From assembly GCA_037975125.1 (NCBI GenBank), contig CM075860.1, forward strand, positions 20,152,822-20,216,821: a stretch of 64,000 bases of DNA, read 5' to 3'. The notes under the pieces were generated by a model. That model did no database searches, was not told the origin of the DNA, and was given only the letters and a program-made list of their open reading frames with translations. This stretch comes from Latrodectus hesperus (Eukaryota > Arthropoda > Arachnida > Araneae > Theridiidae). Below are positions 8,553 through 20,220 of this stretch, piece by piece (the stretch's first letter is position 1; every line of letters begins with the position of its first letter). Made by a program: the position numbers and the translations under genes.

Positions 8553-9073
8553 AATGTTCCACTCTTGAATAATTCGTGGAAAATAGATTTAAAAAATGAA
8601 AATTTCGCGTGACGCACATTAATGATTTCATAAAGAGTTCCTTGCCGTTGCACTACTAGCCTGCCTGCCTGGATCCACTACAGACCTTGCCGTTGCACTA
8701 CTAGCCTCCCTGCCTGCCTGCTTGGATCCAATACATTTACAGCAATCATGAATTATTTAGAATATGGAGCTTTCTTAACCAAAAGTACCTATGCCTGCAC
8801 CGAGTGTGCCATATGCCTCGAGGAATTGGCCGCCTCGCCTGGTAATAAGCAAACAGACGTCTCCGCGTCCTGCCGTTTGGCCTGCGGGCACGTGTTTTAC
8901 CACGATTGCCTCCTGCAGTGTTACGGGCCGCAACTCAACCAGTGCCCACTCTGCCGGGTGGAATTTCTACCCAGCTTCCCCGAGTGTGGTTTCTGTCAGA
9001 TTCCTTTGAATCCGTTTGCGCCCGTCGCCACTCTGGAGTGATTCGGGACCAGGATTCACTGTCTGTGCCTAGA
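8553..9073 (+). repeat. Tandem segmental duplication, unit B, left part
   Basis: Second copy of the 1.1-kb unit, split by a LINE insertion; it resumes at 17982 and ends at 18590. It contains an extra internal duplication of about 50 bp (CTTGCCGTTGCACTACTAGC near 8640 and again near 8687) upstream of the ATG. Confidence 0.8.
8748..9073 (+). pseudogene. Double-RING zinc protein, copy 4, 5' piece
   Basis: Nearly identical to copy 3 (CAICLEELA in place of CATCLEELA, FYHDC in place of FYHEC). It carries the same in-frame TGA at the position of the lost CC pair, so the stop predates the duplication. Interrupted after the CLCLE region by the long LINE; the rest is at 17982-18288. Confidence 0.75.
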
Positions 9074-10205
9074 GAAACCGTAACTGTCATCATTGTTTAC
9101 AGTCGCGTATTCATCAGCTCCGGTAATCTGGACTTTTTTCACCTGTTTTCAAAATTTTTACAATCTAATTTCCATTCTAATCACTTTACATAGTATCTAA
9201 GCTTCAATTTGGTACCAATTTTATTAAAATCCGTCAAAAATTAACTGAAATATCGTCGTTTTACTTCAGCAATCAATCGCTGATTGATTGTCCAGCCTGT
9301 TAGGGCTAACTCAAAATTTAAAAATCTCTAAATTAACTTAAAAACTCTTCAAAATTTTCCAAATCACCTCTCTGTGAACTGTGTCAACCAAATTATCAAC
9401 GCTGGACTGCCTAATCTTCAAATAAATCTCCTATTTCTGCAAAGTAAATCTTCACCATTCATCACCATTGGCATACTCCATAAAGCAGTAGGTGCATTTT
9501 CTTTCTGAATTTTTCTAATTTTTTCTAACTAGTTTAAATTAACCAAACCACTCTATTTATGTCATAAAATATTTAAATTTTCATAATCTAAACTTTGTTA
9601 AGCATAATCTATCTCCAAATAAATAATATAAGTCTGCAAAATCCAAAAATGCAAATTTTTTGTAGTGTGTATATTTTTTAAGAATTTTTTAAAAATAGTT
9701 AAATCACTGTAATCAAACTAAAACCTCTCTATTTCAATCCAATATATTCTAAACTTTTCTCCGCCACCATTTTCAAATCCATAGAGGGTCTGTCTTGGTC
9801 AAAATCAATCTTCAAAATTGATTTTTAAAAAAATTTTTCAAAATTCACAACTTTCGGAATTTTTCTAATTTTTTCTATTAAACTTAACTATAAACGTCTT
9901 ATATCCTCTTAAAGCCCTTAAAAAGTTATTTTCTCCGCCGCAAAAATTATTAAAATCGGTCAAAAATTGGAAAAGTTATAACCATTTATTTAATTAATAA
10001 ATTCAATGGCTGACGGAAAAAATATGTAAACAAAAAGGTAAACAAAGAAATTGTTAACTTATATTTAATTCCCCCTATTTTTCTATAACAAATAATATTT
10101 TTTCTATATAAATTCAGATATTTCTCTTCATCTACAAACTGGCCCCATCATTTTATCTTAATTATTAACAGAGCTATGATTTTTTTAAATATAACTCACT
10201 TCTCT
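9074..10205 (+). other. LINE 5' region, left of Merlin
   Basis: No open frame. Imperfect internal repeats are visible: GAATTTTTCTAATTTTTTCTA near 9507 and near 9857, and TTCTCCGCC near 9758 and near 9930. Such degenerate 5' UTR repeats often carry LINE promoter activity; that is inference. Confidence 0.4.
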
Positions 10206-11784
10206 AAAATTTGGGTTAATCTGTGCTTTAGGTACCCCCCATGCCAAATCGGCGATAAATGCGCCAAGCATGGCAAACCCAAACTTACGTGATACTTACG
10301 TCATCCGTCCGCTCTTTATGGCAGAGGAGAAAATTTAAAGCGCTTTTTCGCGCATGCTCATTAATCTTTTGTTTCAGCCTTTTCATTGGCCGCTAATTTA
10401 AAATTTGATTTACGATTTCATTACCGTTGGATTTGCCCTGGAGGTAGGACGATCGAGTGATCTGGCCTTTCATCCGTTTGTGAGTAGAATATTTTTTTGG
10501 AGTTTTTTCTGCTTATATTTTAGTTAAAACCTTGAGAATACTATGGAATTAGATTTAGCTGAAGCTTTGAGTTCAATTAATAAATATTCTATTGGCTATT
10601 TTAGCATTTTGCCAGTCATGGGGAAAAAGGCTGTGTTGGAATGGTGTATGAAAGAGGGAATGATTGCTTCTACGCATAAATGTCCAAAGTGTGGGTCGCA
10701 AATGAGTTTAAAGACGAGGCAGGATAGGACTGATGGTTTTATGTGGTTTTGCAGAAAAAAAGGTCGAGAGAATGCGCACGAATGTTCCAAGAGTGTAAGA
10801 GATGGCTCGTGGTTCAGTCACAGCCATTTGAGTATAGTTCAGATTCTAAAAATGACGCGACTGTGGTATGCAAAGGCGATGCATGAGTATATTATGTATG
10901 AAGTGAAGGTGTTTGAGCATGCAGTGACTGATTGGTGTATGTTTTGTAGAGAAGTGTGCCAGGAAATTATGATGAATGAACGTGCGGAAAAGATTGGTGG
11001 ATATGGAAAGATAGTTGAGATTGATGAATCAAAATTCGGGAAAATGAAGTATGGAAGAGGAAAGCCTGTGAAGGGTGAATGGGTTTTCGGCGGTGTTGAA
11101 AGAGAATCGGGTAAATGTTTTTTTAGAGTGGTTGAAAAGAGAGATGCTGAGACGTTGCTTCCGATTGTCAGGGACTGGGTATTGCCTGGGACGACTATAT
11201 ATTCAGACTGTTGGAAGGCCTATAACTGCCTTGAAAAAGAAGGTTATGAACATCTGAGGGTCAACCACAGTTTGACTTATGTAGACCCCGAAACTGGTGC
11301 CCACACTAATTCTATAGAGGGAACTTGGTCGGCGATCAAACGCGCACTTCGTGGAACGCACCATGTTCCTGGCGAGTTTGATTCCTACTTAGCGGAATAT
11401 ATGTGGCGAAAGCTCCATGGACACGAGCAATCGGACGAAGCCTTCAAGGCGTTTTTGGATGATTTGATAAAGGTGTATCCTCCAGCGGCAAAGTAAACAA
11501 CGTAAAAGGAAAAAACGGGATCTAAAAATCATTTTCAAGATAATCAGGTATGTGGAAATTTACTTGTTTTCAGTGTATTTCTATTAAACCACTTTAAAAA
11601 TTATCATACTTTTTCTTCATATTTTAGTGTATTTTTTGTTATATAATTCGTAAAAAGAACATTGTTTTTATTTTGAAACAGTCAAGTTCGTTAAAAACAC
11701 GGACTTCGTTTTCGTCGCCATGGCGACGGCGTTTTTGAAAAATGAGCCAAGGGGGGACCTAAAGCACATTTTCACCAAAATTTG
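10206..11784 (+). mobile_element. Merlin (IS1595/ISXO2-like) DNA transposon
   Basis: Terminal inverted repeats of about 33 bp: left 10206-10240 (core TGTGCTTTAGGT then CCCCCC) and right 11751-11784 (GGGGGGACCTAAAGCACA), with one single-base gap between them. They flank an intact transposase gene. I could not fix the exact ends or an 8-9-bp target duplication, because the flanks are AT-rich and diverged. Confidence 0.8.
10543..11496 (+). CDS. Merlin transposase (DDE_Tnp_IS1595 family)
   Basis: An intact frame of 317 residues. An N-terminal zinc ribbon (CPKCGSQ near 47, a later FWFC-like cysteine near 70 and EC near 80) is typical of ISXO2/Merlin proteins. The catalytic triad candidates are D161 in IVEIDESKFG, D222 in IYSDCWKAY and E259 in TNSIEGTWS, with ISXO2-type surroundings. 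It cuts and pastes its own DNA between the inverted repeats. Start at ATGGAATTAG; a second possible ATG (residue 26, MGKKAV) would also keep all domains. An intact frame inside a decaying LINE means Merlin arrived later and may still be active. Confidence 0.9.
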   Translation: MELDLAEALSSINKYSIGYFSILPVMGKKAVLEWCMKEGMIASTHKCPKCGSQMSLKTRQDRTDGFMWFCRKKGRENAHECSKSVRDGSWFSHSHLSIVQILKMTRLWYAKAMHEYIMYEVKVFEHAVTDWCMFCREVCQEIMMNERAEKIGGYGKIVEIDESKFGKMKYGRGKPVKGEWVFGGVERESGKCFFRVVEKRDAETLLPIVRDWVLPGTTIYSDCWKAYNCLEKEGYEHLRVNHSLTYVDPETGAHTNSIEGTWSAIKRALRGTHHVPGEFDSYLAEYMWRKLHGHEQSDEAFKAFLDDLIKVYPPAAK

Positions 11785-12500
11785 TTACACGCCATTTTTC
11801 ACTCAAATCCGTTAAAAACAGTGATCTCTCCTGTAAGCTGATTGGTATATGAGAAGTAAGCACCTAGTGTGCTTATGCCAACCCAAATTTTCTCATTTAG
11901 TGTAAATACAAGTTACAGTATTTCAATTCCAACATTGAAAAATCATTAGTTTTTCGCTTTTTCAGTTGTTTTTATACTTATCAATAATTTTTATAACCCC
12001 TATTCGTATTCTGTACCCTTATTATTTAATTATTTGTTATTCTATACCCTTTTATTATCTTTATTTCAAAAATTTTTATAATTTTAATCATTTTACATTG
12101 TAAATAGCATTGTCTATGTCTTAAACACTGAAAAACAAGTTAAAATTGTGGTTAATCTTTCGTTGACCTTTACAAACTTTTCCCACTTAACATTTCTATG
12201 CTACTTTAAAGATTGTATCCCTTCAAATAATTCTATAAATTATATATTTATAATTTTAAATTAATTAAATAGTGTTGAAACTTATTTTAGATATAGTTTT
12301 CAGCTAAAATCTTGCATTATCAACCCTAATATACCATATAAAATCATTATTATAGGTATGGTCACATTTGGTCAGTCCTTTCATATCTCACCTTCTAATT
12401 AAGATAGAAAATTAATCCTAACGTATCTAACCTTGTTACACTTAGAGTATTCTATTTCCCATCCCTCCCCCCCCCCCCCTTTTTTTCCATTTTTTCCAAA
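11785..12500 (+). other. LINE 5' region, right of Merlin
   Basis: AT-rich and without an open frame. It ends in 13 C followed by 8 T (12467-12487), 13 bp before the ORF1 start. Confidence 0.4.
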
Positions 12501-13709
12501 ATGGACCCAAAAACATCCTCTCCTTTAAGAAAATCTTCCTCAGTTCCTGATATCCACTTACAAAATCAAATGGAACCAAATATTCCAAACCAGCAGGAAG
12601 AAAACATAAATCAAATTTTTACAGAACTAAAAGGCATAATTGAACAAAAAATAGGAGATAAATTCTACCTACCTAAAGTTTCTCGAACTAAGGCATTAAA
12701 TCTACTTATGACAATTCAAAATCAATCATGGCCTGAAAAATCTTATCAAACTCCATTACAATCCCCATTAACTCTCCAAGAAGATGTGAAAAATCTAAAA
12801 AATAAATTAATACCAGAGCTCATAAATAAAATTGACAATTTAAATTCAACCCTTCAAAACACCTCTCAGCAAGATACTATTACTGCGGAAAACAAAAATC
12901 AAAAATTATACAGCGAAATTGTTAAAGAAGAAACTTCGTTGATAATCAAAAAATCAAAAGATATGAAACCAATGGAAAAACTCAGAAAAATAGATACTGA
13001 CATTAACCCAAAAGGTATTTATAACAGATACAATTTTATTGAAATAAAGTGCAAAAACAAGGAGGACTCTCAAAAATTGAAGAATACTTTAAAAGAATTA
13101 AATCTTCTAGTTGAAGATAAGAAACAGCAAATGAAAAAATTAATCATCCTAAATGTCCCAAACCAAATAACCTTTGAGAAACTCCAAACTGCTATTTCAG
13201 AGAAACTCAAGACCACTTCAATTTTAAATCATATTAAATTAATCAACCGTCGGAAAACTCTTAGCCAATTTAACTTGTACAATTTTGTTATAGAAATCCC
13301 AAGACAATTTGCTAATAAATTACTAGACAAAAACTTTCTACTTGTGGGCTTGGCCAAATATAGAATGGACATTTTCAGACCCTCAAAAAGATGTCAACAA
13401 TGCCAAAGCTTTAACCACCTTACCCAAGAATGCAAATGCAAAAATTTTTACTGTGCGAAATGTAGCAAAACCCATTCCACCGATAAATGTACATCTAAAA
13501 AGTATAACTGCATAAATTGCATCGAAGCAAATTATAATGGAGCAAATTACCCACACGACCATGCTGCCTTCGACCTAAACTGTCCAAGCTACATCGATTT
13601 TATTAATCAAGATCAAGAATTAAATCAAGGCTATTATCCACAAAATTCTGGAAATTACTTTCCCAACCAATACCATCATGAATTTTTAAATCAAACAAAC
13701 TATTATTAA
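12501..13709 (+). CDS. LINE ORF1 (gag-like, zinc knuckles)
   Basis: 402 residues in an intact frame, start in good context (CCAAAATGG). N-terminal half is Lys/Asn/Gln-rich and probably helical (near 40-150). A PRE_C2HC/RRM-like region spans about 165-280 (IYNRYNFIEIK, LIILNVPNQI). Then zinc knuckles: CQQCQSFNHLTQEC, CAKCSKTHSTDKC and CINC...HAAFDLNC. ORF1 proteins of this type coat the LINE RNA and act as nucleic-acid chaperones. Codons are very A/T-rich, unlike the RING and QGF genes nearby. Confidence 0.85.
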   Translation: MDPKTSSPLRKSSSVPDIHLQNQMEPNIPNQQEENINQIFTELKGIIEQKIGDKFYLPKVSRTKALNLLMTIQNQSWPEKSYQTPLQSPLTLQEDVKNLKNKLIPELINKIDNLNSTLQNTSQQDTITAENKNQKLYSEIVKEETSLIIKKSKDMKPMEKLRKIDTDINPKGIYNRYNFIEIKCKNKEDSQKLKNTLKELNLLVEDKKQQMKKLIILNVPNQITFEKLQTAISEKLKTTSILNHIKLINRRKTLSQFNLYNFVIEIPRQFANKLLDKNFLLVGLAKYRMDIFRPSKRCQQCQSFNHLTQECKCKNFYCAKCSKTHSTDKCTSKKYNCINCIEANYNGANYPHDHAAFDLNCPSYIDFINQDQELNQGYYPQNSGNYFPNQYHHEFLNQTNYY

Positions 13710-13752
13710 AGGTCAGCCCCAAATAAACTACAAACTTCAATTTAATTTAAAG

Positions 13753-16700
13753 ATGTCTATTTCACAAAATAATTCAAACTTTTCTATCTCTAGCATTTCT
13801 AATGACCCAAATTTAAACAAATTGAATATATCAGAATTAAACATATTGCAAATAAATTTGCAGAAAAGCAAATCTGCCCAATCTATTCTAATTAAAACCA
13901 TTCAGGATAACAAAATCGATATAGTTCTAGCCCAGGAGCCTTATGTTTTTCGTAATGAAATTAGAGGCCTCCCATTGAGTTGGAAAAATTTTTATTGTAA
14001 AAATGAAGAAATACCAAAATGCGCTATAATCTTAACAGCGCCATTGAACCCAATAACACTCCTAACAGATCCTGATGTAATTATTCTCTTTTTTAACCTA
14101 GATCCAACCCCACTTTTAATCATAAATATTTATGCAGCCCCTCTTAAACCTTTACCCAGTATCTTATCTAAAATTTCTCCATTCCTTATCTCTTTTAAAA
14201 ATTCAGCTATTCTATTAGGTGGAGATTTCAACTCTCAGAACACATTGTGGAATTATCCTTCAAACAACCAAAGGGGATACCAACTCGAATCATTTATTTC
14301 CTCCCACAACCTAAACATTATTAACATTAACAACGAATCTCCAACTTTTGTAGGACCAAATGGTTCTGGCTTTCCTGATTTGACCCTGAGCAACGACATT
14401 CTGCTTCCGGATATTATCAACTGGCAAATTCTTGAAGAAAACTCTTGCTCAGATCACAAATACATCAGTTATCAAATAAGTAAACCAAGCTCAATTCTTT
14501 TTAACAGAAGATATAATTCAAGTAAACATAGTTCAAAATTTATCAAATCTCTTAAAGCAAATTCAAACTTTATAAATGAAAACCTGGATAATTGCAATAC
14601 CCCACTAGACCTAGAAAATTTTTCCAAAACTTTTATTCAACTTTGTAAAAACACAGCAGAATCCACCTTTAAAATTAAAAAACCTAATAAACCCTTTAAA
14701 CTAAGATGGTGGAACAAAAACCTACAAATTTTAAAAAACAAAACTAGAGCTTTAAGAAGACGGTTCAAATCTTCGCAGGATCCTAATATAAAAAAAGAAT
14801 TCTTGGTAAAATTCAAAAAAACCCTAGCAATCTATAAAAAGGAAATTTTAAGTGCAAAATTAAACAGTTGGAAGCAATTCTGCTCAAGCGCAAAATCTCC
14901 CTTTGGAGTCCTATCAAAAATTGCAACTAATAAAATCTTCAATCCCACCTCCTTCGTCCCACTTTCTGCTTCCCAACCATCTCCAAATGTAACTCATTCC
15001 ATCTTCCAAAAACTTTTAGAAGTTTCATTCCCGCCCAACCCACCTCAACAAGAAATAGTAAATCCAATAACCAATAACAACAATTTAGAACCTCTTTTTA
15101 CCAAAACTGAATTAGTAACAGTAATTAAAAATTTAAATAACTCAAAAGCCCCCGGTATCGACGGCATCGATAATAAAATCATTAAATTAATTTTCAAAGC
15201 ATTACCCTCCACTCTTCTAAAATTTTACAACAAGTGTTTTCAGCTTTATTACTTCCCCACACCATTTAAAACTGGACAAGTTATATTCTTCTTGAAAAAA
15301 AATAAAGACCCGAACCTATAGATTCATCCTATAGACCTATAAGCTTGCTTTCAGCTATGGGAAAGGTACTGGAACGCTTGCTTACAAATAGGCTAAAATT
15401 TTTCCTTGAATCAAACAAAATTTTAAGCAACAATCAATTTGGCTTCCGTTCGAACTTATCCACAGAACACGCATTACTAAAACTCAAACACCAAATTTTT
15501 ATCAATAAAAATAATGACCTTTATTCAGCAATAGTGAGTTTGGACATAGAAAAGGCGTTCGACTCTTTATATTGGCCTAAATTAAAACAAGCATTAAATC
15601 ATCTAAATCTGCCTCCATCAATCCTATTCACATTTTATAATTTTCTTTCAGATAGAAATTTCACAGTGCTACATGATAACACTCAAATTTCCATTCCTCA
15701 TGTGAGAGGATGTCCACAAGGGTCCGTTAGTGGACCAATCTTGTGGAACATCTATTACAATGAAATTTCAAATTTTAATTGGCCAAATAACGCTAAAATC
15801 ATCACTTTTGCAGATGATACCCTTTTAATTATTTCAGGGAATACCAAAGAAAACTTAAAGAAAAATTGCAATGAAACTTTACAAATCTTTTTTCAACTTT
15901 GTTCTAACTTAAATCTAAAACTTGCCCCTAGCAAATCAAAAATCTTAATCCTAGGAAAGAAATCTCACACTCTAAAATTCAATCCAAGAATTTCATTAGA
16001 CAACAAAAGCTTAAAACACGTCAAAATTCTCACCTTTTTAGGTATCCAAATTGATAAAAAGCTTTCTTTTCTTCCCCACATTAGATCAATTAAAAACAAA
16101 ATTGTATCTATCACACAAAAAGTCAAATCAATGTCCAATTTTAACTGGGGACTAAAGGGAAAAATTTTAAAAATCATTTATAAGACTATAATTATAAGAC
16201 AGATTCTCTATGGAATCCCTTTTTGGCTTAACCCTCTTAACTCGAGAAAAATTAAACAATTACAAACCTTAGAACGCTTTTTCCTAATACTAATCACTAA
16301 AACATACAAAACCGCACCTACTGCTGGTCTTGAAATTTTATCTGGCATCCCACCTCTTTATATTCTGGCAAAATCTGAAGCAGCTAAATCTTTGATTATA
16401 CAACATAACCAAGCTCTTACCATCGATGACGAATTTATTCCACAACAATCCTGCGATACTCAACCTCATAAAGACCACTTCCACCCAGCCTCCTGGAACT
16501 CAAATCTACACCTCTATTTAAATAATGAAGATCAAAATCATCCTCTACCACCAGCAACATCTTGGAATATTTACACAGACGGCTCCAAGTCCAACAACAA
16601 CATCGGGGCGGCCATGGTTATTTTTCATAACGAAATTCAAATCTCTAGCTCTTTATTCAGACTACACAAATACAATTCAATTTTTCAAGCAGAAGCCTTG

Positions 16701-17435
16701 GCAATCATCAAAGCAATAGAATATTTAATAACCAACAATATCCAAGAAGCCTCCATCTGGTCTGACTGCAAATCTGTCTTACTAGCGATTCAAAATCCTT
16801 ATCCAAAAAGCAGCTTAATTTCACAAATACAAAATTTAATAAGTTCAAATTCCAATCATTCCATCCTATTAATCTGGACAAAAGCACACCAAGGTAATCT
16901 GGGGAATGAACTGGCAGACTTAAAGGCAAAAGAAGCTGCTCAACTTCCTGTGAACGACGACATAGGTTTACCCTGGTCAAAAGCTGCATTAAAAACTCTA
17001 ATCAAACAACATACGATAAAAGAATGGCAACATCATTGGAACGTGGCACCCACTGGTCGCCATATCTATGCCTTCTTCCCCACCGTCTCCCTGGAAGTCT
17101 GCCACGACATTCCCCAAATAAATTATATCATAACTAACCATGGACCGTTCCCGACCTACTACCATATAATCAAAAAATCCTCAACAGATACCTGCATATG
17201 TGGCAAACCCGGTACAAGTCTCCATTACATCTTCGACTGCCCAGTAACATCTAAATTCCACCTAAAGAAACCGTCAAATCTACAACCAATCGAATTTCTA
17301 AAATTTAGCTTCAAATGTGCTCACAGAAAAAAGAAACTCATAGAACTGATAAACTTTTTAATTAATAAAGACCTTTCAATATGCCAGGATCCAGCGGAAC
17401 AAGTCCCAGAGGAAGAGGAGATAGACAGTGATTAA
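13753..17435 (+). pseudogene. LINE ORF2 (endonuclease, reverse transcriptase, RNase H) with one frameshift
   Basis: Endonuclease of the APE/EEP type: LQINLQKS, LAQEPY, LGGDFNSQ and SCSDHKY in order over the first 240 residues. RT blocks: KAPGIDGIDNKII before the break, then RPISLLSAMGK, FGFRSNLSTEHAL, SLDIEKAFDSLYW, CPQGSVSGPILWN and FADDTLL. RNase H: YTDGSKSNNNIGAA, FQAEALAI, WSDCKSVL and WTKAHQGNLGNELAD. A final cysteine motif reads CICGKPGTSLHYIFDC. The frame changes once at about 15310-15321, inside the region between RT blocks; a single-base indel is enough to explain it. The part before ends at TAG 15319-15321 and the part after is open to 17435. FADD is the usual RT box, unlike YVDD in the other LINE family. 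Confidence 0.85.
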
Positions 17436-17967
17436 TTTAAGCACCTGCATTTTCTTATTTAAGTTATTAGTGCTAAGCAATGCCAATTAAATTAATTTGT
17501 ACTTATTTCACTATTCTAATTTCAAAATAACTGCATATATTTTCCCAGTTTTGTATATATATGTATTGTATTATTTTGTATTATAAGTCTCTGTTTCTTA
17601 CTTTTTTATTTTTCTTTTATCTTTTTTAACAATTCTTAATAACCTCAAAAAAAAATCTGTTAATGTTAATTACCAATTTTATAACTATTGTATTGTATTC
17701 TATTTCTTTTTTTATACTCTAAAAAATGTTTATTGCTAATGCTTGTAAAAGAACTGTGATACAGTGGTCTACTGCGTAGGCCACTGTAGGCTTTAAAGCC
17801 CCACCCAATGTAATTTCTTTATCAATAAAATATCGTTGGGTTGCGGTTCTCGGGGGGGGCGCTCCCGATTCCTGTGGGGGTGTTCCTTGCTCTGGTATGA
17901 CGATGGGGAGATTTCAACCTGATAACCTTTGGTAAAGTCCAGGGTCTCCCCACGTCAACTATTTCCA
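17436..17967 (+). other. LINE 3' region
   Basis: Contains AATAAA at 17824-17829 after a short GGCCACTG/CAGTGGTC-type inverted repeat near 17763-17790. About 138 bp of GC-richer sequence lie between this signal and the right target duplication. There is no poly(A) tail. Confidence 0.5.
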
Positions 17968-17981
17968 TGTCTGTGCCTAGA

Positions 17982-18288
17982 CACTTGGCTGCAAGGTAGT
18001 AGAGATGAAAACACGGGCTGTTCCGTATGCAGCGGACAGCGGAGTGATATGTTGGCCAAGAAGGAACTGCTGTATGATTCCGATGAGGAGGAATCCGAGG
18101 ATTTAAACAGCAGTTTACTCCCTCCAACCCCCGATTTGCCCTACTACGAAAGCGAGGACGAATATACTCTGGCAGACTGGATCCGGGAGACTATGGATGA
18201 GATAGTTGGACTTGGTCCCGACGTATACCCCGACAGCGATTCGGACCAGTCTGGTAGAGAAAGTCCCGAGGTAATTTGTTTAAATTAA
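17982..18288 (+). pseudogene. Double-RING zinc protein, copy 4, 3' piece
   Basis: Resumes in the middle of the second zinc module (TWLQGS, CSVCSG), then the acidic tail and ADWIRETMDEIVGLG, ending ICLN like copy 3. Together with 8748-9073 it makes one former gene. The GAG|GTAATT donor-like site lies near 18270. Confidence 0.75.
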
Positions 18289-18329
18289 CTTGGTTCTCTA
18301 AAAGACACTTGCGTACATTGACAGCCTTT

Positions 18330-18590
18330 ACCGCAAAAAAAGGGTGGTTCCGAGTGGTGGCCTCCATGTGACAAACACAGTGTAAGTGGAGTGTTTTATC
18401 CCAGGGAGATGGGATATGCTGCGGATCCGCTAGTGGAATTCCTGACGGTAGACCTGGGAGACTTATCCAGGGACCATCGGGTGAAAAAGAGAGCCAAATA
18501 AAGCACTGCCGCCAAAGAATTCATGGCTATGCCCCGGAATGGAGAGAGGGCCCTTCTATACAAAGGGTCGGTCTCTCTCTCTCTCTCTTC
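18330..18590 (+). pseudogene. QGF remnant downstream of RING copy 4
   Basis: Near-copy of the remnant at 8300-8552, with few substitutions (GCGGATCCGC here, GCGAATCCGC there). Same RQRIHGYAP block, same stops. Confidence 0.55.
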
Positions 18591-18673
18591 AATGTTCCAC
18601 TCTTGAATAATTCGTGGAAAATAGATTTAAAAAATGAAAATTTCGCGTGACACACATTAATGATTTCATGAAG
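18591..18673 (+). repeat. Tandem segmental duplication, start of unit C
   Basis: Matches the first 83 bp of units A and B, then diverges after TTTCATGAAG. It marks the right limit of the RING/QGF duplication. Confidence 0.75.
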
Positions 18674-20220
18674 GAGAGGGATGATAGTAGTAAACGCCTT
18701 TGTCATGTTAAATGCAATGCGCGACATTTTGAATAAGAGGGTCGTGTGGAAAGGATGGAAGGAAGGACGTCATTTCACAGGTATCTATCAACTGTGATAT
18801 TTCAAAAGTACTGTGGCAGAATGCATCCGACATTGTTTTTAGAACTGATCGTGAAAATATTTTTTTCATATATCATGGTGCATTAATCACTTTTTGTTTG
18901 AGCCCTCGAAATAAAACAGGAGGAATGGAAAAACCTATGTGGATTAAAATATTTGAAAGTGTCTTTCAATTAAGTAAAATTGCTTTAAAGTATTCTTCAT
19001 TCAAAGTATGACTTTGTTCATTAAATAAATGCGTTACCAGAAAGTATAAAAGAGGAATTCGCAATCTCCGATATATTTGGAAGTACCTTGTAATTAATTA
19101 ATAGAAAATTAAACCACTTAGTTAATTAACTATACTAATTTTTCCAATGTTGTAACCCATGGTGATGATTCGCCTTAATGTGTACTGTTTTTGTTTTAAT
19201 TAGATACAAAAAAATTCTGTAATATGGTTTTTAATTTTATAAGAGAAAGAGTCTTGGTGTTCATGAAACTTTCAAATTTTTTTGTAGAAACGTCATACGG
19301 CACAAGAACCAGAAACACCAATGACATACTGAATAGTTTATTCCGTTTCTACTCTTAATCAATATTGTTCTCCTTGAGACATTGAAAATTATATAATCAT
19401 ACTTTCAAAGAATTTTAACTCAAACTACAATATACATGCTTTTGAAATAAATACAGTAGGAGATACCTTGTTTAGTCACAGGCACTGTCTGACAACAGAA
19501 AAAATTAAAACCAAAAACTAAATAATCAACAATTCTGTATGATAATATTGTACATATTAGTTTAATTTTAACCGTTACAGAGATTTAGAAAGAAATGCTG
19601 TTTTTCCATTCTGTGCATGCATGTCAGAAGTTGTAAAAAAAAAGTTTGAAAATTTTCCACTTGTTTTCTTTGGGATATAATTATAAGATCTAAATCTTTT
19701 AAAATTTCTCAAATAAGAAAATATTTTTCGAATCAAATTAAGTTTAATTTTAGTAATCAATTTTCAAATTCCCAGTTATATGCTTTGGTTGAAGTACACA
19801 AATTTATTAGACAGAGATAATTCCACGTCAAGGTGCGAAAGTTTGTAATTGAAAATACCTCTTTCTTAAGGCTTTTCTTCTTTCAAACTCAGAATAGCTA
19901 GAGAGGTATTGAAAATCACTCCAAGAAAATTTTAACACTTTTATTTAATTTATTTATTTTACGCAGAAAATTTTAGACTGCTCACACTTTTTGGTTTTAC
20001 CTGGAAGTAAAAACATTACTTTTCTTAAATAATATAAGAGATAAATACAGTGAGTTTTTTTCAGTGAAAACGCAATAAAAATGAGTTAGTTATTCAGCAA
20101 GTTTGGTAGTGATTTCTCAAGATTAATTTCCTAGTTTCTTAGCGTAAAGTCTTCCAAAAGACTTTAAGATACCAGCCGCCGATGTAAAGAAGAGATCCGG
20201 CAGCTGAACTGAAGCAGAAG
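18674..20220. other. AT-rich intergenic region
   Basis: No gene recognised in about 1.5 kb. Many A and T runs; the few short frames have no recognisable motifs. It separates the RING/QGF locus from the gene that begins the array. Confidence 0.45.

Larger units (their letters stand above)
9074..17967 (+). mobile_element. Long LINE (I/R1-like, RNase H-bearing) inserted in RING copy 4, with nested Merlin
   Basis: TGTCTGTGCCTAGA is duplicated at 9060-9073 and 17968-17981, so everything between entered as one insertion, later enlarged by the Merlin element. Order: AT-rich 5' region, Merlin at 10206-11784, more 5' region, ORF1 (12501-13709), a 43-bp spacer, ORF2 (13753-17435, one frameshift) and a 3' region with AATAAA at 17824. 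Base composition is much more AT-rich than the RING genes around it. Without Merlin the element is about 7.3 kb. Confidence 0.85.

Noticed and set aside
10596..10790. Minus-strand frame opposite the Merlin transposase
   Set aside because: Antisense shadow without motifs.
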